Assembly: GCF_009730915.1 (NCBI RefSeq)
Contig: NC_052487.1
Coordinates: forward strand, 6,454,649 to 6,518,648
Origin: Dioscorea cayenensis subsp. rotundata
Lineage: Eukaryota > Streptophyta > Magnoliopsida > Dioscoreales > Dioscoreaceae
DNA: 64,000 bases
Reading direction: 5' to 3'
The number at the start of each line of letters is the position of its first letter. The first letter of the stretch is position 1. The position numbers were made by a program, and so were the translations under genes. Below, piece after piece: positions 32,862 to 43,884 of this stretch. The notes below the pieces were generated by a model. That model was not told the origin of the DNA. It was given only the letters and a program-made list of their open reading frames with translations, and ran no database searches.

Positions 32862-34497
32862 TGTTTGTATGCTCACTCGCAAGTGTACGGGGTCACCAAG
32901 TAATACCTCGGGCGAGGGCCCCAGGATCGTATTCCACAGGGCTAAGGAGCTCTTATTACTCCTTCATCACTTACTTTCTAACTTTACAATTGAAACATGG
33001 TGTTACTCTAATACGTGCAATAATATAAATAAGAATACAAGTGTAGCAGTCCCACAATAAGCAAGGAAATCGTAAGAGCAATAATGATAATAATAGGCCT
33101 CGGGATGAGGATTCCCAAGAGAGGTTCACCATGATGCATGGATGCAAAAGAATAGATGGCATGGGTGATTTAGACCGACGGACCTCAACAATAGTTCAAC
33201 CCCGATTTCTCGGTAGTCGTTCCCTAATCCCATACAAATGATGACAAGGATTTCTCCTTAGTCAAATTCCTACGGTTGCATTAAGAACATGGAGATCGCG
33301 CAACATGGACGCACTTAACCTAAGTTTATCCTCATGGTTCGGAGGGGCAACCAACATCCAATTTCTCGGCATGTTGGTTAAGGATCTCCCCTTTTAGCTC
33401 AAAAGTGATCCAGTACACGTGAGTAGGTCATGTCTACGTGTACAACTCAAGTAAGAACTAAGGATTTCTCCGCATTATAGTTCTAGGCATGAAACAACAT
33501 GAGCTAAACCACAAATCACACCAATGCATTACAAATAAAAGTGAAGCATCCAAAATACATGATGAACCCCCCAAGGTTCACCTACATCCGGTGGTCTTGG
33601 GGGTCTAGTGTGCCATCACACAAATAAATATCTCAAACACAACAAAAGCAAGAAGTAAATGCATAAATGGCACTCCCTAGTCCGAATGATGAAGAGGAGG
33701 AAAAATGCCGGCCGAATGACGCTTCTTCTAGCCCAAAAGGTGCCGAATGCTTCTCCTCCCTTGATGATGAAGCTTCCCCTTGAAGTTCAAACCCTTCATC
33801 TTCCCAAGCTTCAAGCCAAAATCTCCTCAAGAATATGATGTCTTCGTTTTCTCCTTCTTCCCAAGTGGTGGCTGCCAAGAACCCTAAAAATGTCTCCCAG
33901 AAGTCCTCACTCAAAGTCCCCTTTTCTTTCCCCAAAGATACTCTTTATATCCCTCCTCATTCACTCCAAGATCCATCAATCCCGAGGTGGTATACTGGCT
34001 CAATGAGGACCTCATTGAGGTCCTCATTGACACTGTTCGGGGTAAGAAAACTCCTCATATGCACTCCCAATAGTATCCACACTGGCTCAATGAGCACCTC
34101 ATTGAGCCAGTATGCCTTCAATCAATCAACTTCCTCTTCGCTACAGTGATCATCCCGGGCTCTATACCGGGCAGCATTGAGGCCGTATGCCATGATTCGA
34201 TTTCTGTCTTGAAAACTCTCCATGTGCTACAGTAGAAGCTACAGTGTCTGTGTTACAGTACCACTGCTACAGTACCCCATCTGCATTATTTTTCTACAGA
34301 GAATACGCTATAGTACCGTGACCTGGTTTTCTTCTCTTTTTCACCCAAATTGTATCTTCGTGTCCTCCATGGCGTCTCCGTGCCCTATAAAGCAAATAAT
34401 ACATGATTAAGCGCATAACGGGCATCAATTATAATAAAAATACATGCTAGAAGCTACGAATACATATATAGAAATATGTACATTTAGACACTTATCA
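32862..34497 (-). repeat. LTR 1 (left, 3') of the tandem element, 1636 bp
   Basis: In plus orientation it starts TGTTTGTATGC and ends CACTTATCA. It keeps about 22 bp near 32935 that LTR 2 and LTR 3 both lack. It contains stem-loop ACTGGCTCAATGAG-CAC-CTCATTGAGCCAGT at 34081-34111 and a minus-strand frame at 33935-33633 that is conserved in all three LTRs. Confidence 0.92.
33633..33935 (-). other. LTR-embedded reading frame (LTR 1)
   Basis: A 100-codon frame on the element sense strand contains AATTWEEGENEDIIFLRRFW, LEAWEDEGFELQGEASSSRE and FGRHFSSSSSFGLGSAIYAF. The same frame, starting at the internal MAATTWEEG, is open at 39356-39093 and 44877-44632. I recognise no domain and the protein is acidic with a Ser-rich stretch. 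It may be chance conservation through recent LTR duplication. Confidence 0.4.
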
Positions 34498-34515
34498 AAT
34501 ATCCCCACACCTAAG
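34498..34515 (-). other. Polypurine tract, internal copy 1 of the tandem element
   Basis: On the element strand TTAGGTGTGGGGATATT touches the LTR start TGATAAGTG. A stem-loop GCTTG-GGGA-CAAGC lies just upstream, as in the Athila-type copies. The equivalent tract for internal copy 2 is at 39985-40002. Confidence 0.85.
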
Positions 34516-34814
34516 CATTGCTTGTCCCCAAGCAAACACATCATGAAAAACAAAGATAATGATAAGTGGCTAAATGTATTACCTCCTGCTCAAATAAATA
34601 CAAGACTCTACAAGCATTGGAAAATGATAAATAGATAATGAGCTTGAAGAAAAGCACTAGATCTACTTCCCAAAGAGATTTGGAGATGATTTAGAGCATT
34701 ATCTAGTGAGATCCGACCATGGAGGAAGAGCTCATGGAGGCTAAGGTTTGGTTGGACAAGAAGAACAATGAAGAGAGAGAAGAGGGGACAAGGTCACATG
34801 CAAAAAGGAGGGTC

Positions 34815-34851
34815 CATACGGCCTCAATGAGTTCCTCATTGAGGCCGTATG
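34815..34851. other. Perfect 17-bp stem-loop (internal copy 1)
   Basis: CATACGGCCTCAATGAG, loop TTC, then CTCATTGAGGCCGTATG. Its core CTCAATGAG/CTCATTGAG recurs in the 63-bp repeat and in the LTRs. The identical stem-loop in copy 2 is at 40300-40336. Confidence 0.9.
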
Positions 34852-34864
34852 CCCTAGTGTAATG

Positions 34865-35103
34865 TTGCTGGAATTTCTTGAGGACCTCAATGAGGAGCTC
34901 ATTAAGGCCATGAGAGGTAGGGAAAAGTTGCTGGAATTTCTTGAGGACCTCAATGAGGAGCTCATTGAGGCCGTGAGAGGTAGTGCGAACTTGCTGGAAT
35001 TTCTTGAGGACCTCAATGAGGAGCTCATTGAGGCCGTGAGAGGTAGTGCGAACTTGCTGGAATTTTCTTGAGGACCCTCAATGAGGGAGCTCATTGAGGC
35101 CGT
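34865..35103. repeat. 63-bp tandem repeat, about 3.8 units (internal copy 1)
   Basis: The unit starts TTGCTGGAATTTCTTGAGG; each unit contains CCTCAATGAG-GAG-CTCATTGAGG, a 10-bp stem with a 3-base loop. Because 63 is divisible by three, frames stay open on both strands. The last unit has extra G and C bases that break the frame. Copy 2 has one more unit at 40350-40650. Confidence 0.9.
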
Positions 35104-35480
35104 ATGGCTTCTAAAAACAAGTTGTAAAGTCATCTTAGCTTCTCCAAACACATGGCCATGGCTACAATATGTTCTAAAAATCATCTCGACATAAAAATAA
35201 TGGTTCAAATGCTCGATCTAATGCATGAAATGATGACCAAATCAAGTGTTACTCCACAATAAAATCAAGTAAGCAACCATATGAACAATGATCATGATGA
35301 ACAAAATAGTTAGGGTATGGACTTATTCAAATTCACAACTCTAAGAAAATACATAAAATGACAAGAACATGAACATGAAGAACAACCAAATATGAAAAAT
35401 AAACCCCCGAATGCTTCGGTTTGCCTCCCAAGAAGCGCTTGTTTAACGTCACGAGCCCTCGACGTACCTTCTCACTTACC
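35104..35480 (-). other. Non-coding region between gag-protease and the repeats (internal copy 1)
   Basis: AT-rich sequence without a gene. The minus strand enters it through a strong donor-like AAG/GTAAGT at 35479, overlapping the gag stop, followed by the GACGTTAAACAAGCGCTTCT block (35424-35480). This is the same signal that precedes ORF-1 in the Athila-type copies, but no ORF-1 follows here. It matches 40651-41020 of copy 2. Confidence 0.65.
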
Positions 35481-38203
35481 TTACGGGGGCTCGAACAACT
35501 TGAAATTTCCCCCGGTCATCTTTGAATTGTTGTTGTTATTTCCTGATAAATTCAAGGACATCAATGAATAAACATCACATTTTTTTCATGAGCAAAAGGG
35601 AGGTGAAGATTGTACCTTCTCTTCTTGGGATGTTTGATGAGAAACGAGTAATACCTTTCTTCTTCTTTTCCCCGCACCTCCCTCCAAATTTTTCTTCAAC
35701 ATTGAATCTTTCTTTCCTTTCCCTTTGGCATTGGTACACATAACCTTCTCTTTTTGGTTTCTTCAAATTAGGACTTGGAAGAGGATAGTGGGGTTCTTCT
35801 TCATCTTCATTTCCTAGCTCTTCCAAATACTCATCCAATGGGTTTAATGACAACACCTCACGTACACAATTAGAAATTAAAAAGTTCAAACTTCATTGAC
35901 AAAAATAAAGCATGTCATCATGGTCTAAAGAGTGTTTCATGGCCGCCGGTAGAGTGTACACCGATTCTTCCTCACCAACTCTTAATGTTAACTTTCCTCC
36001 TTTGAGGTCAATTAGGGCACCGGAGGTAGTGAGGAATGGCCGACCAAGAATCAATGGTGTCTCCACATCTTCATTAATATCCATGATGACAAAATCCACA
36101 GGAAACACAAATTTGTCTACCTGGACAATCACATCTTCGACAATTCCATGAGGCTTCCTTGTTGATCGATCCGCCAATTGTAAAATCATTCTCATGGGTC
36201 TAAGCTCATCAAGACCAAGTTTCGAATACATGGTATAGGGCATAACATTAATGCTTGCCCCCGAGTCCGCTAGGGCATTTTCTTGAACTCCACCCTCGAG
36301 TACACATGGGATTATAAAGCTTCCCGGATCCTTCAATTTTTGTGGGAGCTTTTTCTCCAAAATGGCCGAGTAATTTCCCGTAAGTGCAACTGTGCCCTCT
36401 TCTTCCAACTTTCTCTTGTTTGTTAGCAATTCTTTCAAAAACTTGGCATACTTGGGCATTTGAGTTAAAGCTTCCACTATTGGGATGTTTATGTGGAGTT
36501 GCTTGAAGATGTTGATAAATTTTCTGAATTGAGCATCCTCCTTATCTTGTTTCAATCTAGCCGGATAGGGAATTGGAGGTTTTGTATTCGGGACGGCTTA
36601 GATGAACACTTTTTTGGACTTTCCTTTTCTTCAATTTGCTTGATTGATTCAATAACTTCCTCCACGGTGTTAGGGTCTTCCACTTCGGCTACCCTAGTTT
36701 CCTTGACACTTGGGCCAACTCCCGACCCTTGTCTCAACTTGTTTCCCACTTCTAAGGGCGATGGCCTTCAAGTGTTCTCTTGGGTTCTCCTCAGTGTTGC
36801 TAGGAAGACTACCTGAAGGTCGCTCGAAATTTGTTTTTAGCCAGCTGCCCCACTTGGTGTTCAAGGGACCCGACCGAGGCTTTGAGGTTCCGCAAAATGG
36901 AGCCAATTTCACTAAAGCTGTCTCGGTATGTTGAGCAAGTCGAGCATTCACCTTCATCGAACCGAGTATCCATACTACTAGTTATCTCTGTTGAATCTTG
37001 ATTCGAGTGTTAATCATGAACTTGGCAAGTACATCTTCAGTGAGTGAACCTCTTCTCTAGCACTCGGTTGTTGCATTTGGGGACCTTGTGGAGGTGGTGC
37101 GACTTTTTGTTATTGCCCTCGATTCCATGAAACGTTTGGGTGGTATTTCCACCCCGGGATTATAAGTCGAGTGTAAGGATTCCCTTGTGGCCTTTGTCCC
37201 CCAATATAATCAACATTCTCAACTGAGGTGACGGAGGAACTAGCAATTGGACAATGAGCAACTCCATGCCCTCCGCCACAAGTACTACAACTCATCACCG
37301 ACTCTGTCTTCGAGCTACTCCCCATGTGCAAATCTAACTTTTGAGACAAAACATCAACCTTTCTGCAAGAGCATCATTAGCACTGACTTTATATATTCGG
37401 CACCTTTTTGTGCTGCACCTTTTGAGGCCCAATGAGACTCATTGCTTGCCATCAATTCAAGTAGTTGCTCGGGCTTTGTCGGGGTACTTATTGCTAAGGG
37501 ATCCACCCGCTGCGGCATCAATTAATTGACGGGTTGCATAGTTTAACCCGTTGTAGATGATCTAAACTCGCATCCAAGAAGCAAAGCCATGGTGGGGACA
37601 TCTTCGGAGAAGATCCTTGAATCTCTCATAAGCTACAAAAAGTGTTTCGACTCCCTTGTTTGAATGCAGAAATTTCTTGCCTTAGCTTCGCCGCTTTGCT
37701 AGGAGGAAAATACCTTCCCAAGAATTTTTCCACCATATCCTTCCATGTTTTGATTGATCCCGGCGGTAAGGATGTAAGCCAACGGTACGCTCCATCTCTC
37801 AAATTGAAAGGGAACAATCGTAGTCGATCGCATCGTCAGTCACCCCGTTTATCTTAAAGGTAGAACAAATTTGAAGAGAACAGGCGAGATGATCATGGGC
37901 ATCTTCATTTGCAAGACCATTAAATTGAACTGAATTTTGGATCATGCCGATGGTGCTTGCCTTGATCTCAAAATTATTTGTGGCGATGGATGGAGCTCGC
38001 ACACTAAATTCTTCACCCGTGAATTGCGGCCTTTCATACTCGGAAAAAGTACGTCTTTCTTCGGCCATGATTTCAGATTCTCTGTCCTTAATCTCAATGC
38101 TTCTTTCCCTAGTGCTTTCACTCACTTCTCTAAGCCTTCGATGCAAGGTTCTCTCGATTTCACTGTCTTGTGCAACTATATTTGATGGATTTGCGCGTGT
38201 CAT
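35481..38203 (-). pseudogene. Gag-protease, internal copy 1 of the tandem element
   Basis: Start ATG at 38203 ([20 protein letters not shown]), preceded by a pyrimidine tract. Capsid-like parts are [40 protein letters not shown] and RYFPPSKAAKLRQEISAF. The knuckle is CSTCGGGHGVAHC. The protease is clear at 36555-35893: NALADSGASINVMPYTMYS with the D-S-G active site and ETPLILGRPFLTTSGALI. Frameshifts are many in 36560-37700 and 35500-35760. A large share are CTG or CAG in copy 2 replaced by CG-containing variants, or homopolymer length changes, so some breaks may be consensus errors. RT and later domains are absent. Confidence 0.85.
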
Positions 38204-38338
38204 GCACAGTACCTTGCAAAGTAAATAAAAATAAAGGAAGTTAAGCTCAAAAGAAATAAAACAAATGAAAAGAAGAAATGCAAGAAAAGAAAAATGGTTA
38301 GAGCAATAAGCTAGAAGTTTCCTAGAATTTCTTAAGTT

Positions 38339-38355
38339 CCCCGGCAACGCTGCCA
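38339..38355 (-). other. Primer binding site, tRNA-Asp (internal copy 1)
   Basis: On the element strand TGGCAGCGTTGCCGGGG, six bases from the LTR edge, has two mismatches to the tRNA-Asp complement TGGCGCCGTTGCCGGGG. Confidence 0.85.
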
Positions 38356-38361
38356 AAAACT

Positions 38362-39984
38362 TGTTTGTACGCTCACCCGCAAGTGTACGGGGTCGCCAAG
38401 TAATACCTCAGGCGAGGGCCCAAGGATCGTATTACTCCTCCATCACTTACTTTCTAACCTTACAATTGAAACATGGTGTTACTCTAATATGTGCAACAAT
38501 ATAAATAAGAATACAAGTGTACCAGTCCCATAATAAGCAAGGAAATCGCAAGAGCAATAATAATAAGAATAGGCCTCGAGATGAGGATTCCCAAGAGAGG
38601 TTCACCAGATGGATGGATGCAAAAGAATAGATGGCATGGGTGATTTAGACCGACGGACCTCAACAATAGTTCAACCCCGATTTCACGGTAGTCAAACCCT
38701 AATCCCATACAAATGATGACAAGGATTTCTCCTTAATCAAATTCCTACGATTGCATTAAGAACATGGAGATCGCGCAACAAGGACGCACTTAACCTAAGT
38801 TTATCCTCATGGTTCGGAGGGGCAACCAACATCCAATTTCTCGGCATGTTGGTTAAGGATCTCCCCTTTTAGCTCAAAAGTGATCCAGTACACGTGAGTA
38901 GGTCATGTCTACGTGTACAACTCAAGTAAGAACTAAGGATTTCTCCGCATTATAGTTCTAGGCATGAAACAACATGAGCTAAAACCACAAATCACACCAA
39001 TGCATTACAAATAAAAAGTGAAGCATCCAAAATACATGATGAACCCCCAAGGTTCACCTACATCCGGTGGCCTTTGGGGGTCTAGTGTGCCATCACACAA
39101 ATAAATATCTCAAACACAACAAAAGCAAGAAGTAAATGCATAAATGGCACTCCCTAGTCCGAATGATGAAGAGGAGGAAAAATGCCGGCCGAATGACGCT
39201 TCTTCTAGCCCAAAAAGGTGCCGAATGCTTCTCCTCCCTTGATGATGAAGCTTCCCCTTGAAGTTCAAACCCTTCATCTTCCCAAGCTTCAAGCCAAAAT
39301 CTCCTCAAGAATATGATGTCTTCGTTTTCTCCTTCTTCCCAAGTGGTGGCTGCCAAGAACCCTCAAAAATGTCTCCCGAAGTCCTCACTCAAAGTCCCCT
39401 TTTTCTTTCCCCAAAGATACTCTTTATATCCCTCCTCATTCACTCCAAGATCCATCAATCCCGAGGTGGTATACTGGCTCAATGAGGACCTCATTGAGGT
39501 CCTCATTGACACTGTTCGGGGTAAGAAAACTCCTCATATGCACTCCCAATAGTATCCACACTGGCTCAATGAGCACCTCATTGAGCTAGTATGCCTTCAA
39601 TCAATCAACTTCCTCTTCGCTACAGTGATCATCCCGGGCTCTATACCGGGCAGCATTGAGGCCGTATGCCATGATTCGATTTCTGCCTTGAAAACTCTCC
39701 ATGTGCTACGGGTGGAAGCTACGATTAGTACGTGTTACGAGTACCACCGCTCATGATTCCCCATCTGCATTATTTTTCTACAGAGAATACGCTATAGTAC
39801 CGTGACTCGGTTTTTCTTCTCTTTTTCACCCAAATTGTATCTTCGTGTCCTCCATGGCGTCTCCGTGCCCTATAAAGCAAATAATACATGATTAAGCGCA
39901 TAACGGGCATCAATTATAATAAAAAAATACATGCTAGAAGCTACGAATACATATATAGAAATATGTACATTTAGACACTTATCA
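38362..39984 (-). repeat. LTR 2 (middle) of the tandem element, 1623 bp
   Basis: It starts TGTTTGTACGC and ends CACTTATCA in plus orientation. It shares with LTR 3, but not LTR 1, a short deletion at GGATCGTATTACTCC. It serves both as 5' LTR of internal copy 1 and 3' LTR of internal copy 2. The stretch 39712-39812 differs from LTR 1 and LTR 3 at nearly every CAG/CTG. An LTR frame is open at 39356-39093. Confidence 0.92.
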
Positions 39985-40002
39985 AATATCCCCACACCTA
40001 AG

Positions 40003-40299
40003 CATTGCTTGTCCCCAAGCAAACACATCATAAAACAAAGATAATGATAAGTGGCTAAATGTATTACCTCTGGCTCAAATAAATACAAGACTCTACAAGC
40101 ATTGGAAAATGATAAATAGATAATGAGCTTGAAGAAAAGCACTAGATCTACTTCCCAAAGAGATTTGGAGATGATTTAGAGCATTATCTAGTGAGATCCG
40201 ACCATGGAGGAAGAGCTCATGGAGGCTAAGGTTTGGTTGGACAAGAAGAACAATGAAGAGAGAGAAGAGGGGACAAGGTCACATGCAAAAGGAGGGATC
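40003..40299 (-). other. 3' non-coding region, internal copy 2
   Basis: Collinear with 34516-34814. No gene; it holds the stem-loop GCTTG-GGGA-CAAGC near 40008-40022 beside the polypurine tract. Confidence 0.7.
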
Positions 40300-40349
40300 C
40301 ATACGGCCTCAATGAGTTCCTCATTGAGGCCGTATGCCCTAGTGTAATG

Positions 40350-40650
40350 TTGCTGGAATTTCTTGAGGACCTCAATGAGGAGCTCATTAAGGCCATGAGA
40401 GGTAGGGAAAAGTTGCTGGAATTTCTTGAGGACCTCAATGAGGAGCTCATTAAGGCCATGAGAGGTAGGGAAAAGTTGCTGGAATTTCTTGAGGACCTCA
40501 ATGAGGAGCTCATTGAGGCCGTGAGAGGTAGTGCGAACTTGCTGGAATTTCTTGAGGACCTCAATGAGGAGCTCATTGAGGCCGTGAGAGGTAGTGCGAA
40601 CTTGCTGGAATTTCTTGAGGACCTCAATGAGGAGCTCATTGAGGCCGTAT
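40350..40650. repeat. 63-bp tandem repeat, about 4.8 units (internal copy 2)
   Basis: Units begin at 40350, 40413, 40476, 40539 and 40602 (partial). On the element strand a 187-codon frame (40789-40226) contains the 21-residue repeat SMSSSLRSSRNSSKFALPLT+A. On the opposite strand a 130-codon frame has LLEFLEDLNEELIEAVRGSA+N. Neither resembles a known domain. The dual open frames follow from the 63-bp period and lack of stops. Confidence 0.88.
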
Positions 40651-41020
40651 GGCTTCTAAAAACAAGTTGTAAAGTCATCTTAGCTTCTCCAAACACATGG
40701 CCATGGCTACAATATGTTCTAAAATCATCTCTGACATAAAATAATGGTTCAAATGCTCGATCTAATGCATGAAATGATGACCAAATCAAGTGTTACTCCA
40801 CAATAAAATCAAGTAAGCAACCATATGAACAATGATCATGATGAACAAAATAGTTAGGGTATGGACTTATTCAAATTCACAACTCTAAGAAAATACATAA
40901 AATGACAAGAACATGAACATGAAGAACAACCAAATATGAAAATAAACCCCCGAATGCTTCGGTTGCCTCCCAAGAAGCGCTTGTTTAACGTCACGAGCCT
41001 GACGTACCTTCTCACTTACC

Positions 41021-43725
41021 TTACGGGGGCTCGAACAACTTGAAATTTCCCCCGGTCATCTTTGAATTGTTGTTGTTATTTCCCGATAAATTCAAGGACA
41101 TCAATGAATAAACATCACATTTTTCATGAGCAAAAGGAGGTGAAGATTGTACCTTCTCTTCTTGGGATGTTTGATGAGAACGAGTAATACCTTTCTTCTT
41201 CTTTCCCCGCACCTCCCTTCAAATTTTCTTCAACATTGAATCTTTCTTTCCTTTCCCTTTGGCATTGGTACACATAACCTTCTCTTTTGGTTTCTTCAAA
41301 TTAGGACTTGGAAGAGGATAGTGGGGTTCTTCTTCATCTTCATTTCCTAGCTCTTCCAAATACTCATCCAATGGGTTTAATGACAACACCTCCTGTACAC
41401 AATTAGAAATTAAAAGTTCAGCTTCATTGACAAAATAAAGCATGTCATCATGGTCTAAAGAGTGTTTCATGGCCGCCGGTAGAGTGTACACCGATTCTTC
41501 CTCACCAACTCTTAATGTTAACTTTCCTCCTTTGAGGTCAATTAGGGCACCGGAGGTAGTGAGGAATGGCCGACCAAGAATCAATGGTGTCTCCACATCT
41601 TCATTAATATCCATGATGACAAAATCCACAGGAAACACAAATTTGTCTACCGGACAATCACATCTTCGACAATTCCATGAGGCTTCCTTGTTGATCGATC
41701 CGCCAATTGTAAAAATCATTCTCATGGGTCTAAGCTCATCAAGACCAAGTTTCGAATACATGGTATAGGGCATAACATTAATGCTTGCCCCCGAGTCCGC
41801 TAGGGCATTTTCTTGAACTCCACCCTCGAGTACACATGGGATTATAAAGCTTCCCGGATCCTTCAATTTTTGTGGGAGCTTTTTCTCCAAAATGGCCGAG
41901 TAATTTCCCGTAAGTGCAACTGTGCCCTCTTCTTCCAACTTTCTCTTGTTTGTTAGCAATTCTTTCAAAAACTTGGCATACTTGGGCATTTGAGTTAAAG
42001 CTTCCACTATTGGGATGTTTATGTGGAGTTGCTTGAAGATGTTGATAAATTTTCTGAATTGAGCATCCTCCTTATCTTGTTTCAATCTAGCCGGATAGGG
42101 AATTGGAGGTTTGTATTCAGACGGCTTAGATGAACACTTTTTTGGACTTTCCTTTTCTTCAATTTGCTTGATTGATTCAATAACTTCCTCCACGGTGTTA
42201 GGGTCTTCCACTTCGGCTACCCTAGTTTCCTTGACACTTGGGTCAACTCCGACCCTTGTCTCAACTTGTTTCCCACTTCTAAGGGCGATGGCCTTCAAGT
42301 GTTCTCTTGGGTTCTCCTCAGTGTTGCTAGGAAGACTACCTGAAGGTCGCTCAGAATTTGTTTTAGCCAGCTGCCCCACTTGGTGTTCAAGGGACTGCAC
42401 TGAGGCTTTGAGGTTCCGCAAAATGGAGCCAATTTCACTAAACTGTCCGGTATGTTGAGCAAGCTGAGCATTCACCTTACTGAACTGAGTATCCATACTA
42501 CTAGTTATGCTGTTGAATCTTGATTCGGTGTTAATCATGAACTTGGCAAGTACATCTTCAGTAGTGAACCTCTTCTCTAGCACTGGTTGTTGCATTTGGG
42601 GACCTTGTGGAGGTGGTGCAGCTTTTTGTTATTGCCCCTGATTCCATGAAACGTTTGGGTGGTATTTCCACCCCGGATTATAAGTCGAGCTGTAAGGATT
42701 CCCTTGTGGCCTTTGTCCCCCAATATAATCAACATTCTCAACTGAGGTGACGGAGGAACTAGCAATTGGACAATGAGCAACTCCATGCCCTCCGCCACAA
42801 GTACTACAACTCATCACCGACTCTGTCTTCGAGCTACTCCCCATGTGCAAATCTAACTTTTGAGACAAAACATCAACCTTTGCTGCAAGAGCATCATTAG
42901 CACTGACTTTATATATTCTGGCACCTTTTTGTGCTGCACCTTTTGAGGCCCAATGAGACTCATTGCTTGCCATCAATTCAAGTAGTTGCTCGGCTTTGTC
43001 GGGGTACTTATTGCTAAGGGATCCACCCGCTGCGGCATCAATTAATTGACGGGTTGCATAGTTTAACCCGTTGTAGATGATCTAAACTCGCATCCAAGAA
43101 GCAAAGCCATGGTGGGGGCATCTTCGGAGAAGATCCTTGAATCTCTCATAAGCTACAAAAAGTGTTTCTGACTCCCCTTGTTTGAATGCAGAAATTTCTT
43201 GCCTTAGCTTCGCCGCTTTGCTAGGAGGAAAATACCTTCCCAAGAATTTTTCCACCATATCCTTCCATGTTTTGATTGATCCCGGCGGTAAGGATGTAAG
43301 CCAACGGTACGCTCCATCTCTCAAATTGAAAGGGAACAATCGTAGTCGATCGCATCGTCAGTCACCCCGTTTATCTTAAAGGTAGAACAAATTTGAAGAG
43401 AACAGGCGAGATGATCATGGGCATCTTCATTTGCAAGACCATTAAATTGAACTGAATTTTGGATCATGCCGATGGTGCTTGCCTTGATCTCAAAATTATT
43501 TGTGGCGATGGATGGAGCTCGCACACTAAATTCTTCACCCGTGAATTGCGGCCTTTCATACTCGGAAAAAGTACGTCTTTCTTCGGCCATGATTTCAGAT
43601 TCTATGTCCTTAATCTCAATGCTTCTTTCCCTAGTGCTTTCACTCACTTCTCTAAGCCTTCGATGCAAGGTTCTCTCGATTTCACTGTCTTGTGCAACTA
43701 TATTTGATGGATTTGCGCGTGTCAT
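41021..43725 (-). pseudogene. Gag-protease, internal copy 2 of the tandem element (best preserved)
   Basis: Start ATG at 43725 ([20 protein letters not shown]). The segments 43725-43321, 43339-43082, 42976-42629 and 42595-41219 together give capsid, zinc knuckle (CSTCGGGHGVAHC) and a coiled-coil-like middle (TESRFNSITSSMDTQFSKVN). The protease has NALADSGASINVMPYTMYS and ILGRPFLTTSGALIDL. Interruptions are a frameshift near 43340, a TAG after ASWMRV (about 43084) and a TAA near 42631. A second frameshift pair at 41653-41715 swaps about 19 residues. A further frame ends GGNFKLFEPP-stop at 41021-41023. That end is homologous to the YEPP-stop of D, E and F and overlaps the donor-like AAG/GTAAGT. 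Confidence 0.88.
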
Positions 43726-43860
43726 GCACAGTACCTTGCAAAGTAAATAAAAATAAAGGAAGTTAAGCTCAAAAGAAATAAAACAAATGAAAAGAAGAAA
43801 TGCAAGAAAAGAAAAATGGTTAGAGCAATAAGCTAGAAGTTTCCTAGAATTTCTTAAGTT

Positions 43861-43876
43861 CCCCGCAACGCCGCTA
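43861..43876 (-). other. Primer binding site, tRNA-Asp (internal copy 2)
   Basis: On the element strand TAGCGGCGTTGCGGGG, degraded relative to TGGCGCCGTTGCCGGGG (one base lost), a few bases inside the LTR edge at 43885. Confidence 0.78.
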
Positions 43877-43884
43877 AAAAAACT

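Noticed and set aside
34862..35071. Plus-strand frame with LLEFLEDLNEEL repeats as a leucine-rich protein gene
   Set aside because: It is antisense to the element and arises because the 63-bp repeat is a multiple of three. No other coding sign.
34865..35103. 63-bp repeat as a centromeric or satellite array
   Set aside because: Only four or five units, confined to the same internal place of the LTR element.
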